This document shows, one piece after another, positions 9,022-18,150 of a stretch of 64,000 nt of DNA. The notes beneath the pieces were generated by a model. It did not search any database and had not been told where the DNA came from. It was given only the letters and a program-made list of their open reading frames with translations. This DNA is from an uncultured Clostridia bacterium (GTDB lineage Bacteria; Bacillota; Clostridia; TANB77; CAG-508). The stretch spans positions 1 through 64,000 of the forward strand of contig CALXWO010000005.1 in NCBI GenBank assembly GCA_944392485.1, read 5' to 3'. A program made the position numbers and the translations under genes. Each line of letters starts with the position of its first letter. The first letter of the stretch is position 1.

Positions 9022-9459
9022 TTATTCCATTGTTTGTTTTAACATCCATAATTTTTTAGAATAATCTTCTATAAATGTATCCATAAGTGCAGAACTTTTG
9101 TATTCTTTGCTATTATCTGAATCTTCCTTTATTGTAACAGCATCTTTAAGCAAAGTAGAAAAATCTTTTATTACCTCATTAAAAACAACTGTGCAGTCTA
9201 CTTTTTTATTCTCTGCTTCGCATATTTTAGTTGTATTTAGATAATCTTTTAATGTTCCTAAAGGTTCTCCTCCTAATGATAAAATATGTTCTGCAACTTC
9301 ATCTATTTGCCTATTAATTTCATCATAATACTCTTCTAATTTTGAGTGAATAACGAAAAAATCTTTTCCTTTAATATTCCAATGGTAATTTTGTAACTTT
9401 CTATAAAAAACATTTAAATCACTTAAAAAAGTATTCAAATCATTTAATAATTTTTCCAT
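9022..9459 (-). CDS. dps: Dps/ferritin-like DNA-protection protein
   Basis: The product is 145 residues and forms a four-helix ferritin-like fold. The N-terminal helix has LQNYHWNIKGKDFFVIHSKLEEYYDEI, with the His and Asp/Glu residues of the Dps ferroxidase site, and IDEVAEHILSLGGEPLGTLKDYL follows. Dps assemblies oxidise iron with peroxide and protect DNA during stress. It sits between a Crp/Fnr regulator (about 60 bases upstream) and the EAL gene, a plausible oxidative or redox stress unit in an anaerobe. Confidence 0.92.
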   Translation of the reverse strand: MEKLLNDLNTFLSDLNVFYRKLQNYHWNIKGKDFFVIHSKLEEYYDEINRQIDEVAEHILSLGGEPLGTLKDYLNTTKICEAENKKVDCTVVFNEVIKDFSTLLKDAVTIKEDSDNSKEYKSSALMDTFIEDYSKKLWMLKQTME

Positions 9460-9518
9460 AGTTTATCTCCTTTACTATTTTTTCTTATTATTAACTAATT
9501 TGAATACTTTATGCGTTT

Positions 9519-10166
9519 TTAAACTCCATTTAATATATCGTCTTTTAATATTGTAATTTTATTTTTGTTTTTTGATATTATTTTATCATCTTGCAATTTT
9601 TTTAACTGTTTCATCATAGCAGTTCTATCTATAACTAAATAATCTGCAAGCTCTGATAATGAAATTGGAATTTCAACTTTTTTACTATTAGTTTCTATAG
9701 ATAAATTGTTTAAATAAGATAATAATTTTCCTTTTATGCTTTTATTAGTTAAAAGTTCTGTTCTATAATTTATATCTGCAACTCTATTTAATATTAAATC
9801 TGGTAAATTTTTAAGTAGAGTTATATGAAAAATACAATCTTTATTACAGCTTTCTATTGTGTCATAAGGAAGCATTAATACTTCACAATCTTTTTTTGCA
9901 ACAACAAAAAGTTCCCTATTTGTATGTATTTTATAAAAAGCTTCTCCAAAAACATCATTTTTCTTAAAGTAATATATAATTCTTCTGTTACCATCACTAT
10001 CATATCTTGCAAGATATGCTTCTCCTTTTAGTAATATAAACATTTGACTTCTTCTAATAAGATATGTAGTTATAATTTCATCTTTTTTAAATTTCTTTAT
10101 TTCTGTTATTGCACAATTTTTACTTAATTCTTCTACAAAATGTTCTACATCAAAAATTCTTTTCAT
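9519..10166 (-). CDS. Crp/Fnr-family transcriptional regulator
   Basis: The product is 215 residues from the ATG at 10166, chosen because GGAGAT lies 7 bases upstream; an extension of 14 codons is possible but lacks a ribosome site. Residues about 15-120 form a cyclic-nucleotide-binding beta barrel (LLKGEAYLARYDSDGNRRIIYYFKK, GEAFY). The C-terminal winged helix includes ELADYLVIDRTAMMKQLKKL. No Fnr-type cluster of four cysteines is seen at the N-terminus. It may sense a small effector or redox state. The inverted repeat 47 bases upstream is a candidate site for autoregulation. Confidence 0.9.
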   Translation of the reverse strand: MKRIFDVEHFVEELSKNCAITEIKKFKKDEIITTYLIRRSQMFILLKGEAYLARYDSDGNRRIIYYFKKNDVFGEAFYKIHTNRELFVVAKKDCEVLMLPYDTIESCNKDCIFHITLLKNLPDLILNRVADINYRTELLTNKSIKGKLLSYLNNLSIETNSKKVEIPISLSELADYLVIDRTAMMKQLKKLQDDKIISKNKNKITILKDDILNGV

Positions 10167-10212
10167 AATAATATCTCCATATATATTATTTATTATAATA
10201 TATATCACAAAA

Positions 10213-10230
10213 GTGTTGCAAAAACAACAC
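10213..10230. promoter_or_regulatory. Candidate Crp/Fnr operator
   Basis: GTGTTGCAAAAACAACAC is a perfect 6-6-6 inverted repeat in the divergent region between the Crp/Fnr gene and nrdD. Its symmetry and spacing suit a Crp-family dimer. It could control the regulator itself, nrdD, or both. Assignment is by position and symmetry only. Confidence 0.5.
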
Positions 10231-10459
10231 CTGTTATAAAAGTTGCTTGAATTATCAGTTTTTTTAATTTGAAATATTAATGTAACAAAAATGTAATATT
10301 TATTCTAACTATACATATATCAACACTTTTATGTTTTGCTTAACACTTTTTTTAATCTTTTTATGTTTTTGTGGTATTTACAACAGATTTTTTGTATTTT
10401 TATCTATAAAATTAGTGCAATCACAAAAATATATACAAAAGTTAAAGGGGGATTTAAAA

Positions 10460-12751
10460 ATGCAAGTTATAAAAAGAGACGGAAGAGTTGTAAATTTTAA
10501 TGAAGAAAGAATTGTAAAAGCTATAACTATGGCAATGGCACAAACTACTGGAGGTGTAGATATAGATCTTGCTAATAAAATAGCAACTACTGTTGAAAGA
10601 CAATTAGAAGATAAAAACCAAGCAAGTGTTTATGAAATACAAGATTTAGTAGAAAAAAGACTTATGGCTTCTAGTAGAAAGGAAGTTGCTCAAAGTTATA
10701 TTACATATAGATACAATAGAGATGTAGCAAGAAAATCTAAAACAAAAGATATCTTCTTAGACATTATAGGTGCAAAAGCAAATGATATTACAAGAGAAAA
10801 TGCAAATATGAATGCAGATACTCCAGCTGGTATGATGATGAAATTTGCATCAGAAACTACTAAACCATTTGTTGATGATTTCTTACTATCTCCAGAAGTA
10901 AGAAAAGCTTCTGGGGAAGGATATATACATATTCATGATAAAGATTACTATCCAACAAAAAGTTTAACATGTCTTCAACATCCATTAGACAAAATATTAA
11001 AAAATGGATTTAGAGCAGGTCACGGAAGCTCAAGACCAGCAAAAAGAATTGAAACAGCAAGCATAATTGGTTGTATTTCAATGGAAACAATTCAAAATGA
11101 AATGCATGGTGGTCAAGCAATTCCTGCATTTGACTACTATTTAGCACCATATGTTAGAACAACATTTGTAGAAGAAATTAAAAAATTAGAAAAAGCATTT
11201 GGAAAAAACTTCTCTACTTTATATGATTACAAAGTAGAAGACTATATAAAAGAGGATTTAGAAGGATTAGAAGGAGAAAAAAGAATTATTCAAGTTGCAA
11301 TAAATAACACTGTTGATAGAGTACATCAAGCTATGGAAGCATTTATACATAACATGAATACAATTCACTCAAGAGGTGGAAACCAAGTTGTATTTAGTTC
11401 AATAAATTATGGAACAGATACTTCTCCAGAAGGAAGATGTATTATTAGAGAAATGCTTACATCTACATATGAAGGTGTTGGAAATGGAGAAACTGCTATC
11501 TTCCCTATCCAAATTTGGAAGAAAAAAAGAGGTGTAAATTATTTACCAGAAGATAGAAACTATGATTTATATAAATATTCTTGCAAAGTTGCTGCAAAAA
11601 GATTTTTCCCAAATTATATAAATCTAGATTCTACATTTAATCAAAATGAAAAATGGAAAGCAGATGATCCAAATAGATACTATTATGAATGTGCAACAAT
11701 GGGTTGTAGAACTAGAGTTTTTGAAAATAGATTTGGAGAAAAAACTTCTGTAGGAAGAGGTAATCTTTCTTTCACTACTCTAAATTTACCAAAACTTGCT
11801 ATTGAATCTGCTTATGAATCTCAAGAAAAAACTGGACTAAAATTCGAGTTAGGTATAAATAGTGAAGAAAATATGACACCTGCTTACAACAAGACTGTTA
11901 AAAAAATATTTATGAATAAATTGGAAGAATATGCAAGAGTTGCAGCTCAACAATTATATGAAAGATATAAATTCCAATGTACAGCAGTTGCAAAACAATT
12001 TCCACTTCTTATGGCTGGTATGTGGCAAGACAGCGAAAATCTAAAACCAACAGATAGTGTTGAGCCAGTATTAAAACACGGAACTCTAAGTATTGGATTT
12101 ATAGGTCTTGCAGAATGTTTAATTGCACTAACTGGAAAACACCACGGAGAATCAGAAAAATCACAAGAACTAGGAATTGAGATTATAACTAGATTAAAAG
12201 AATTATGTGATGACTTTGCTAATAAATATAATTTAAACTTTAGCGTTCTTGCAACTCCAGCAGAAGGACTTTCTGGTAAATTTACAAGAAAAGATAAAAA
12301 AGATTTTGGTATAATTCCTGGTATTACAGATAGAGAATATTATACAAATAGTAACCATGTTCCTGTATGGTATAAATGTACAGCAGAACATAAAGCAAAA
12401 ATAGAAGCTCCTTATCATAACCTAACAAGAGCAGGACATATCTTCTATATAGAATTAGATGGAGATGCAACACATAACCCTGAAACTGTAGAAGCGGTTG
12501 TAGATTTAATGGATAAATACAATATGGGATATGGTTCAGTAAACCACACACGTTCAAGATGTATGAATTGTGGATTTGAAAATGCAGATGCAAATTTAAT
12601 TAAATGCCCTGAATGTGGTAGTGAGGATATTGATACAATACAAAGAATAACAGGATATTTAGTTGGAACAACATCTCGTTGGAATTCTGCAAAACTTGCT
12701 GAATTAAAAGACAGAGTAACACATAACGGATTTAAAAATGAAAAGAAATAA
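10460..12751 (+). CDS. nrdD: Anaerobic ribonucleoside-triphosphate reductase (class III)
   Basis: The product is 763 residues. It reduces ribonucleotides to deoxyribonucleotides in the absence of oxygen using a glycyl radical. The ATP-cone (residues about 1-90, MQVIKRDGRVVNFNEERI) is followed by the long barrel domain, then a zinc ribbon CMNC...CPEC near the end. The glycyl-radical loop is RITGYLVGTTSRWN, with Gly near position 732. The start at 10460 has AAAGGGGGA upstream; an open frame further 5' is not favoured. The activase gene nrdG is not downstream, which is less usual, so it must lie elsewhere. Four CGGA tetramers occur here, all in phase as NNC GGA. Confidence 0.95.
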   Translation: MQVIKRDGRVVNFNEERIVKAITMAMAQTTGGVDIDLANKIATTVERQLEDKNQASVYEIQDLVEKRLMASSRKEVAQSYITYRYNRDVARKSKTKDIFLDIIGAKANDITRENANMNADTPAGMMMKFASETTKPFVDDFLLSPEVRKASGEGYIHIHDKDYYPTKSLTCLQHPLDKILKNGFRAGHGSSRPAKRIETASIIGCISMETIQNEMHGGQAIPAFDYYLAPYVRTTFVEEIKKLEKAFGKNFSTLYDYKVEDYIKEDLEGLEGEKRIIQVAINNTVDRVHQAMEAFIHNMNTIHSRGGNQVVFSSINYGTDTSPEGRCIIREMLTSTYEGVGNGETAIFPIQIWKKKRGVNYLPEDRNYDLYKYSCKVAAKRFFPNYINLDSTFNQNEKWKADDPNRYYYECATMGCRTRVFENRFGEKTSVGRGNLSFTTLNLPKLAIESAYESQEKTGLKFELGINSEENMTPAYNKTVKKIFMNKLEEYARVAAQQLYERYKFQCTAVAKQFPLLMAGMWQDSENLKPTDSVEPVLKHGTLSIGFIGLAECLIALTGKHHGESEKSQELGIEIITRLKELCDDFANKYNLNFSVLATPAEGLSGKFTRKDKKDFGIIPGITDREYYTNSNHVPVWYKCTAEHKAKIEAPYHNLTRAGHIFYIELDGDATHNPETVEAVVDLMDKYNMGYGSVNHTRSRCMNCGFENADANLIKCPECGSEDIDTIQRITGYLVGTTSRWNSAKLAELKDRVTHNGFKNEKK

Positions 12752-12759
12752 ATAATTAA

Positions 12760-12792
12760 AAAATAGAGGTACAACATATGTACCTCTATTTT
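12760..12792 (+). terminator. Intrinsic terminator of nrdD
   Basis: AAAATAGAGGTAC (12760-12772) and its exact complement (12780-12792) form a 13-bp stem with a 7-base loop, ending in a short T run, 9 bases after the nrdD stop. Confidence 0.85.
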
Positions 12793-12796
12793 GCTC

Positions 12797-12950
12797 TATA
12801 AATTGTAATTTGTGTGAATAAATTTTGTTTTTAGAATTTGGTTTTTTGCTGTAGGGGCGAACTGTGTTCGCCCGCAATTTGATACGGGCGAACACAGTTC
12901 GCCCCTACAACATCTGCAATTAATTTCAAAATTCACCCGAACACATATAA
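12797..12950. repeat. Composite intergenic repeat with a perfect 25-bp palindrome (R2)
   Basis: The element begins with AAATTGTAATTTGTGTG. It contains two exact 25-base inverted arms (12850-12874 and 12885-12909) starting TGTAGGGGCGAACTG and separated by 10 bases, the longest perfect R2 copy here. It ends with AATTCACCCGAACA, the reverse of the R3 word TGTTCGGGTGAATT. Three repeat families therefore meet in one gap. Confidence 0.85.
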
Positions 12951-12962
12951 ATTTCATTTTTG

Positions 12963-14626
12963 TTAATATATTTTCTCAAATAATTTTATTTGGTTTTTGT
13001 ATACTACTCTATCTACTGCATAAGCAATAATTGCAAATACTATCATTAAAATTAATAAAGACAATTTGTAATCTAATCCATTTAATAAAAGTCCAAATCC
13101 AACCATTATACATATTGCTACTAGTGCAAATAACATTGGAAATACTAAATTTAAGTTTTGTTTTACTACTGCGTATTCTGTATCCCATTCTAGTTTAGGT
13201 TTCTTTAAATCAACAATTAGGTTTATATAACTTTGTATTATATTTAAAAGCATTGATACTACAAATATAGCAACTAAAAATAATATTGATGTTTGTGGTA
13301 CTAAATACCAAAATACTCCGAAGTACTATTAATGCTGGCACAGCACTAAGTATGATATTTGGCATAGCTTTATATATAAATTGTTTATATAATGGTACTG
13401 GCACATATTTTATAAATGTAGCGTTTAATCCATCTCTTGATACTGCTGTTGCAGAAACATATATTGATATATTAAAGAATTGTATTATTCCTATTAAAAC
13501 ACAAACTGTTATTGTATTATATATATTTCCATTTAATAAGCTACTTAATTCTAATTTGGTTTCTTCACCATTTCCAGCTAAGAAAAATATAGTAAGCATA
13601 AGTATAGGCATAATTAATGCTGGAAGAACACACTGTGTAAAAAATATTGGATTTCTAATTAGTATTTTAAATTCCTTTTTTACATAGCTTAAACCAATTT
13701 TACTTTGTCTAAAGGCTTTCTCAACATTTAGTTTTTTATTTTGTTTTACAGTTCCTCCGAACTAAATTTCCAATAGCACCCTTAAAATATAATTTTTGTC
13801 CTATTAAAATAAATATTATGTATGATACTAATGTTATTGCAGCCACTTTTAATGTTTCTATTAACGCCGGAATAATAGATGTAGCTGTTAGTGCATTTAT
13901 TGATGGCCTTAAAGTTATAAAATAGTCTTCTACCATTGTTACCATGCCATTTGCTTGCAATAAATTTTGTACCATTTGCTCATCTGTTACTTCCTCTGTA
14001 CTACTTGTTGCTGTAGATACTGCTATAGCAATTACTATTACAATTATTGTTGCAATTAATTGAAAGGCATCTCTCTTTTTTGTTAGTTTTGCAAAACTCA
14101 TTATTATTGTTACTATTATGCTTACTAGCAATAGCGGTAATATTGGAAATAATAATAAGAAAATTGCAGACATAAAATAATATAATATCCCAGCAGAAGT
14201 TAATATTCCATAAATTATTAATGGTACAACACCTATTATTAACTCTAATATATATTCTGTTAGTAATATTGCATTAAATTTTGATATTAAAATTTCTTTT
14301 GCACTAGCAGGAAGCGGTAATACAAATTCTATATCTTTTGAAAAATAAAATACATTTATACATGAAAATATACCTTGAAAAGCTATAAATGCAGCTATTG
14401 CTAAGAAAAATAGTCCTAAAAATATTTCTTCTTGGTGAATTTGTACTAAGCCACTTATCATATTGTAGCTAACAACTCCCATTATTGCTCCAAGATAAAT
14501 AAACACAAAAATATACAATACCATATTTGCTATTTTACTTGATTTTTTATTGCTTGCTGTTTGAGTGTTTTGGAAGGAATTTTTAAGGAAAACTTTTGTA
14601 AGAGATGATATTTTTTTAAAGTTCAT
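12963..14626 (-). CDS. ABC-2 type transporter permease, reading requires two +1 steps
   Basis: Read through two CGGA sites (residues 290 and 436) this is a single membrane protein of 553 residues with multiple helices in two halves, typical of a large ABC-2 exporter permease. Without the shifts it would be three fragments. The first step turns LVRRNCKTK into LVGGTVKQNKKLNVEKAF; the second turns LRSILVF into LGVFWYLVPQ. Each skips one base in the same direction, and the three segments join without gaps. The start at 14626 has GGAG 7 bases upstream, inside the end of the ATPase gene, so the pair is translationally coupled. Substrate unknown. Confidence 0.82.
13317..13320 (-). other. CGGA +1 site 2 in ABC permease
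   Basis: Coding-strand context is GTA CTT CGG AGT. Zero-frame reading meets a stop after 36 codons. Skipping C gives CTT GGA GTA TTT and continues in the frame of the C-terminal 118 residues. Confidence 0.8.
13756..13759 (-). other. CGGA +1 site 1 in ABC permease
   Basis: Coding-strand context is TTA GTT CGG AGG. Zero-frame reading stops 7 codons on. Skipping C gives GTT GGA GGA ACT and continues for 146 codons to the next site. Confidence 0.8.
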
Positions 14627-15341
14627 CTGTAATCTCCAAGAATAATTCTTCTAGTGTTCCCTTGCCTTCAAATTTTTCTTTCATCTCTTCATAAGTTCCT
14701 ACAAAAACTAATTTTCCTTTATTAATTATTCCTATTCTATCACATAATTTTTCTGCAACTTCTAATACGTGTGTAGAGAAAAACACAGTATTTCCTTCCC
14801 TGCTATGTTTTCTCATCATTTCTTTTAAATCAAAAGAAGATTTAGGGTCTAAACCTGTCATTGGCTCGTCTAATATCCAATTTTTAGGATTATTTAAAAG
14901 TACTCCTACTATAACTATTTTTTGTCTCATACCATGTGAATATGTTTGAATTTGACTTTGCAAAGCATCTTGTATTTCAAATTTTTTTGTTAGCTCTTCT
15001 ATTCTTTGCTTTCTAATATCACTTGGTATTTCATATATATCTGCTAAAAAGTTTAAATATTCTATTCCTTTTAATCTTAAAAACATATCTGGGCTATCTG
15101 GCACAAAACCAAATTTTTTCTTTGCTTCTAAAGGATTTTTTTGAATACTAACATTGTCTATTAAAATATCCCCTTCGTCTGGATTTAATATTCCTGTTAT
15201 CATTTTTATTGTTGTAGTTTTTCCTGCTCCGTTTGGGCCTAAAAATCCAAAAATTTCACCGTCTCGTATTTCTAAATTTAAATTATCAATAGATTTTTTA
15301 CCTTTTACGTATGATTTAGTTATGTTATTTATTTGTATCAT
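14616..15341 (-). CDS. ABC transporter ATP-binding protein
   Basis: The product is 241 residues and is the ATPase of the exporter whose permease follows. Walker A is GPNGAGKTT (residues about 35-43), the Q-loop region follows, the signature is YSHGMRQK, Walker B is NWILDEPMTGLDP, and the switch His is in FFSTHVLE. It is of the short exporter type with no C-terminal extension. Its stop overlaps the permease start by 11 bases, indicating coupled translation. Confidence 0.93.
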   Translation of the reverse strand: MIQINNITKSYVKGKKSIDNLNLEIRDGEIFGFLGPNGAGKTTTIKMITGILNPDEGDILIDNVSIQKNPLEAKKKFGFVPDSPDMFLRLKGIEYLNFLADIYEIPSDIRKQRIEELTKKFEIQDALQSQIQTYSHGMRQKIVIVGVLLNNPKNWILDEPMTGLDPKSSFDLKEMMRKHSREGNTVFFSTHVLEVAEKLCDRIGIINKGKLVFVGTYEEMKEKFEGKGTLEELFLEITDEL

Positions 15342-15465
15342 AAATTTAGTTCATCCCCTCTAAATATTAAATTTACGATAATTATACCATATAAATTTTA
15401 AATGTATATATTTATTTTAAAATATTAATAATATAGTTTATATTTTCATGTGTCAAAACCATAAT

Positions 15466-15494
15466 TTGACGTATTTTGCATAAAATGTTATAAT
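15466..15494 (+). promoter_or_regulatory. Strong sigma-A promoter for the foreign gene
   Basis: TTGACG (15466-15471) and TATAAT (15489-15494) are separated by exactly 17 bases, a near-consensus vegetative promoter, 54 bases before the start codon of the gene that follows. Confidence 0.8.
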
Positions 15495-15548
15495 TTACAT
15501 AAGGTACGCTTTTAGTGTATCAAATATTTTAAAGGAGTGTTTTACACA

Positions 15549-15899
15549 ATGAAATTCGAAAACATACGGTATCCAAAGGATGTTTACCCAAACCTTCCCG
15601 GTATGCTTGTTATGCCGAAGGAAGAACTCGACTGCTTTATTCACTTAGGTGAAAAAGGCATAAACCAAATCATTGAAGAAGCAAAAAAGAAAGATCCGTA
15701 TAAGCCGTTGTTTCTGTCTTTTGCAACCAAAGTGCATGGGTCACCTGAGTGTCCCCATGTTTTCAACTACAGTTCCCTTGATTGGGATAATGTTGTTGAT
15801 GTTAGAATCTCTGGCAATACATGTGATTATTGGGATAACCGCACAAGGCAAGCCTTTCAGTACATTTTGGTTGTATTGGAAACAGAAACAGAATTTTAA
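15549..15899 (+). CDS. Hypothetical protein of foreign codon usage
   Basis: The product is 116 residues from ATG 15549, with AAAGGAG 11 bases upstream; a GTG four codons earlier would overlap that site. I do not recognise the family. The sequence is soluble, mixed in charge, with aromatic clusters (YPKDVYPNLPG, DYWDNRTRQAFQYI). Codon use is unlike its neighbours: GGC, CTC, CCG, CGC and an in-frame CGG (15567-15569) appear, while native genes avoid them. It has its own near-consensus promoter and a strong terminator, so it is a complete transcription unit, probably acquired by transfer. Confidence 0.8.
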   Translation: MKFENIRYPKDVYPNLPGMLVMPKEELDCFIHLGEKGINQIIEEAKKKDPYKPLFLSFATKVHGSPECPHVFNYSSLDWDNVVDVRISGNTCDYWDNRTRQAFQYILVVLETETEF

Positions 15900-15905
15900 G
15901 CTCCG

Positions 15906-15939
15906 CTCCTCTGGGATCAACCAGAGGAGTTCTTTTTTT
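15906..15939 (+). terminator. Intrinsic terminator of the foreign gene
   Basis: CTCCTCTGG (15906-15914) pairs perfectly with CCAGAGGAG (15921-15929) across a 6-base loop and is followed at once by a T tract (TTCTTTTTTT). Confidence 0.92.
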
Positions 15940-16003
15940 AATGTTTTTTATTTTCTTGACAATAGTGATATAATTAAGAAAATTTAATTAAGGAGTCTTT
16001 ATT

Positions 16004-17438
16004 ATGGATAATAGAAAATTAGAACTTGTAACAGATTTTTATGAATTAACAATGTCAAATGCATACTTTGTAAAAAATATGAGTGATATTTATGCATATT
16101 TTGACGTGTTTTTTAGAGAAATACCGGATAAAGGTGGATATGTTATATTTGCTGGTCTTGAGCAAGTTATAAATTATGTTAAAAATTTAAAATTTAGTGA
16201 TGAAGATATATCTTATTTAAGAAGTTTAAATAAATTTTCTAATGAATTTTTAAATTATCTAAGTTCATTTAAATTTACTGGTACAATATGGTCTGTTCCT
16301 GAAGGAACAGTCGTTTTTCCAAATGAGCCATTAATTACTATTAAAGCTCCACTCATTGAAGCACAACTATTGGAAACAACAATTTTGCTTTTAATAAATC
16401 ATCAATCACTAATTGCAACAAAGGCAAGTAGAATTGTAAATGCAGCAGATGGAAGACCTGTTATGGAGTTTGGTGCAAGACGTGCTCATAACGTAGACGC
16501 AGCTGTACTTGGTGCACGTGCTGCAATTATAGGTGGATGCGTTCGGAACGTCTTGTGTTTTAACAGCAAAAGAATATAATGTACCTACTAGCGGTACAAT
16601 GGCACATAGTTTTATACAAAGCTTTGATTCTGAATATGAAGCTTTTAAAGCTTATGCAGAAAATTACCCAGATGATTGTACTTTACTAATTGATACTTAT
16701 GACACATTAGGTTCAGGAATTCAAAATGCAATAAAAGTATTTAATGAAGTATTATTGCCAATGGGTTATCGCCCAAAAGCAGTAAGATTAGATAGTGGTG
16801 ACCTCTCTTACTTATCTAAAAAAATACGTGTAATATTAGATGAAGCAGGTTTTGAAGATTGCAAAATTTGTGGTACAAATTCACTTGATGAATATGTAAT
16901 TTCTTCAATTTTAGATGAAGGTGCCAAAATTGATCTATTTGGTGTTGGAGAAAAATTAATTACAGCACAAAGTGATCCTGTGTTTGGTGGAGTATATAAA
17001 TTATGTGCTATTGAAAAGGATGGAAAAGTAATACCAAAAATAAAAATATCTAATAACACAATAAAAATAACCAACCCTGGTTTTAAAAAAGTATATAGAT
17101 TTTACGATAAAAATACAAATAAAGCTTTAGCAGATGTAATTACTTTAAATGATGAAAAAATTCCAGAAAGCAGTTATACAATATTTGACCCAACAAATAC
17201 ATGGAAAAAGAAAACATTAAAAAATTATACCATAAGGCCTCTTCAAGAATTAATATTTGATAATGGAAATTTGGTATATAACTCTCCAGATTTAAAAACT
17301 ATTGCAAATACTGCAAAAGAAGAATTAAATACTTTATGGAATGAAGTAAAACGTATAAAAAATCCACATAAATATTATGTAGATTTATCTCAAAAATTAT
17401 GGGATTTAAAAAATGAGTTGTTAGAAAAGAAAATGTAA
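16004..17438 (+). CDS. pncB: Nicotinate phosphoribosyltransferase, reading requires one +1 step
   Basis: Read through the CGGA at 16544 (residue 181), this is a complete enzyme of 477 residues that joins nicotinate to phosphoribosyl pyrophosphate in the Preiss-Handler NAD pathway. N-terminal TDFYELTMSNAYF, EFGARRAHNVDAAVLGARAA, SGTMAHSFIQSF and RLDSGDL are family landmarks on both sides of the break. At the break, GGC VRN becomes GGC VGTSCVLTAKEY, matching the conserved GG..GTSN.LA segment. The start has AAGGAG 7 bases upstream. The nicotinamidase-like gene converges right after it. Confidence 0.9.
16544..16547 (+). other. CGGA +1 site in pncB
   Basis: Context is TGC GTT CGG AAC. Zero-frame reading stops after 11 codons. 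Skipping C reads GTT GGA ACG TCT (V G T S), restoring a segment conserved in the family. This is the only site of the seven on the plus strand. Confidence 0.85.
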
Positions 17439-17439
17439 T

Positions 17440-17994
17440 TTATTCTATCATAATTCCGTTTTGTTTCATTATTTTAAATGCCATTTCATTATATTCATCT
17501 CTATTATGTGTTGGAGCATTATATGTTTCAACACAATTTTTATATATTTTTACATTTATATCTAAATCGTTTTCATTTATATAGTTTTTTAAAGGTAATG
17601 CAAAATTCATAACACATAAATCTGTACAACATCCACATAAAATAATCTCTTCTAAATTGTTTTCGTTTTCTTTAATGTATTCTAAAAATTCTTTTGTTAC
17701 AAATCCACAAGTTGAATTTTTTCTAATTATTTTCATATTATTTTCGTATGGTTTTAGTTCGTCTATTAGTTCAGCCTCTTTAGTTCCTAAAATACAATGA
17801 ATGGGAAAGCTGTTAAACTCCTTAGAATTTTTGTTGTGTCCCTCTTGAATGCTTATTATATCGTCATTGTTTTTTATAGATTCCTTTATAAGTTCAATGA
17901 TGTTTGGTGTTATATTATTTATTTTTTTATCGGCAAGAGCTCCTTCTTTTACAAAGCCATTTACCATATCTATAACCAGTAATAATCTTTTCAT
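17440..17994 (-). CDS. Isochorismatase-family hydrolase, probable nicotinamidase
   Basis: The product is 184 residues. Cysteine-hydrolase residues of the family are visible: Asp9 in LLLVIDMVNGF, Lys in IIRKNSTCGF and the nucleophile in CGCCTDLCV. It probably deamidates nicotinamide to nicotinate, feeding PncB encoded just beyond it on the other strand (the stop codons are 1 base apart). The start at 17994 has GGAG upstream. An open frame extends 45 codons further, but those codons are translated repeat R1 and are excluded. Confidence 0.85.
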   Translation of the reverse strand: MKRLLLVIDMVNGFVKEGALADKKINNITPNIIELIKESIKNNDDIISIQEGHNKNSKEFNSFPIHCILGTKEAELIDELKPYENNMKIIRKNSTCGFVTKEFLEYIKENENNLEEIILCGCCTDLCVMNFALPLKNYINENDLDINVKIYKNCVETYNAPTHNRDEYNEMAFKIMKQNGIMIE

Positions 17995-18007
17995 AACATC
18001 ATTCTCC

Positions 18008-18150
18008 TTTTTAATTATAAATTGAAATTTGAATGAGAAGTGAGAAGTGGGATGTGGGAAGTGTGAAATTAGGGCAAGCCTTACGTAGCCTAGCTCTAAA
18101 AAGCACACCTCACACTTCACACCTCTCACATCACAACAACAAATTACAAT
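18008..18150. repeat. Intergenic repeat R1
   Basis: This full R1 copy lies between the hydrolase start and the galE stop. It has GTGAGAAGTGGGATGTGGG and AAAAAGCACACCTCACACTTC arms and ends in CAAATTACAATTTA, which runs directly into the galE stop codon (TAA on the minus strand). Confidence 0.88.

Noticed and set aside
10331..10459. N-terminal extension of NrdD by 43 codons
   Set aside because: The extension is hydrophobic AT-rich leader sequence; the ATP-cone start MQVIKRDGR has a strong ribosome site.
12233..12777. Antisense open frames opposite nrdD and many other genes
   Set aside because: They lack ribosome sites and recognisable domains and arise because AT-rich coding sequence is poor in antisense stops in some phases.
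17995..18129. N-terminal extension of the nicotinamidase-like protein
   Set aside because: These codons translate repeat R1, and a ribosome site lies right before the internal ATG at 17994.
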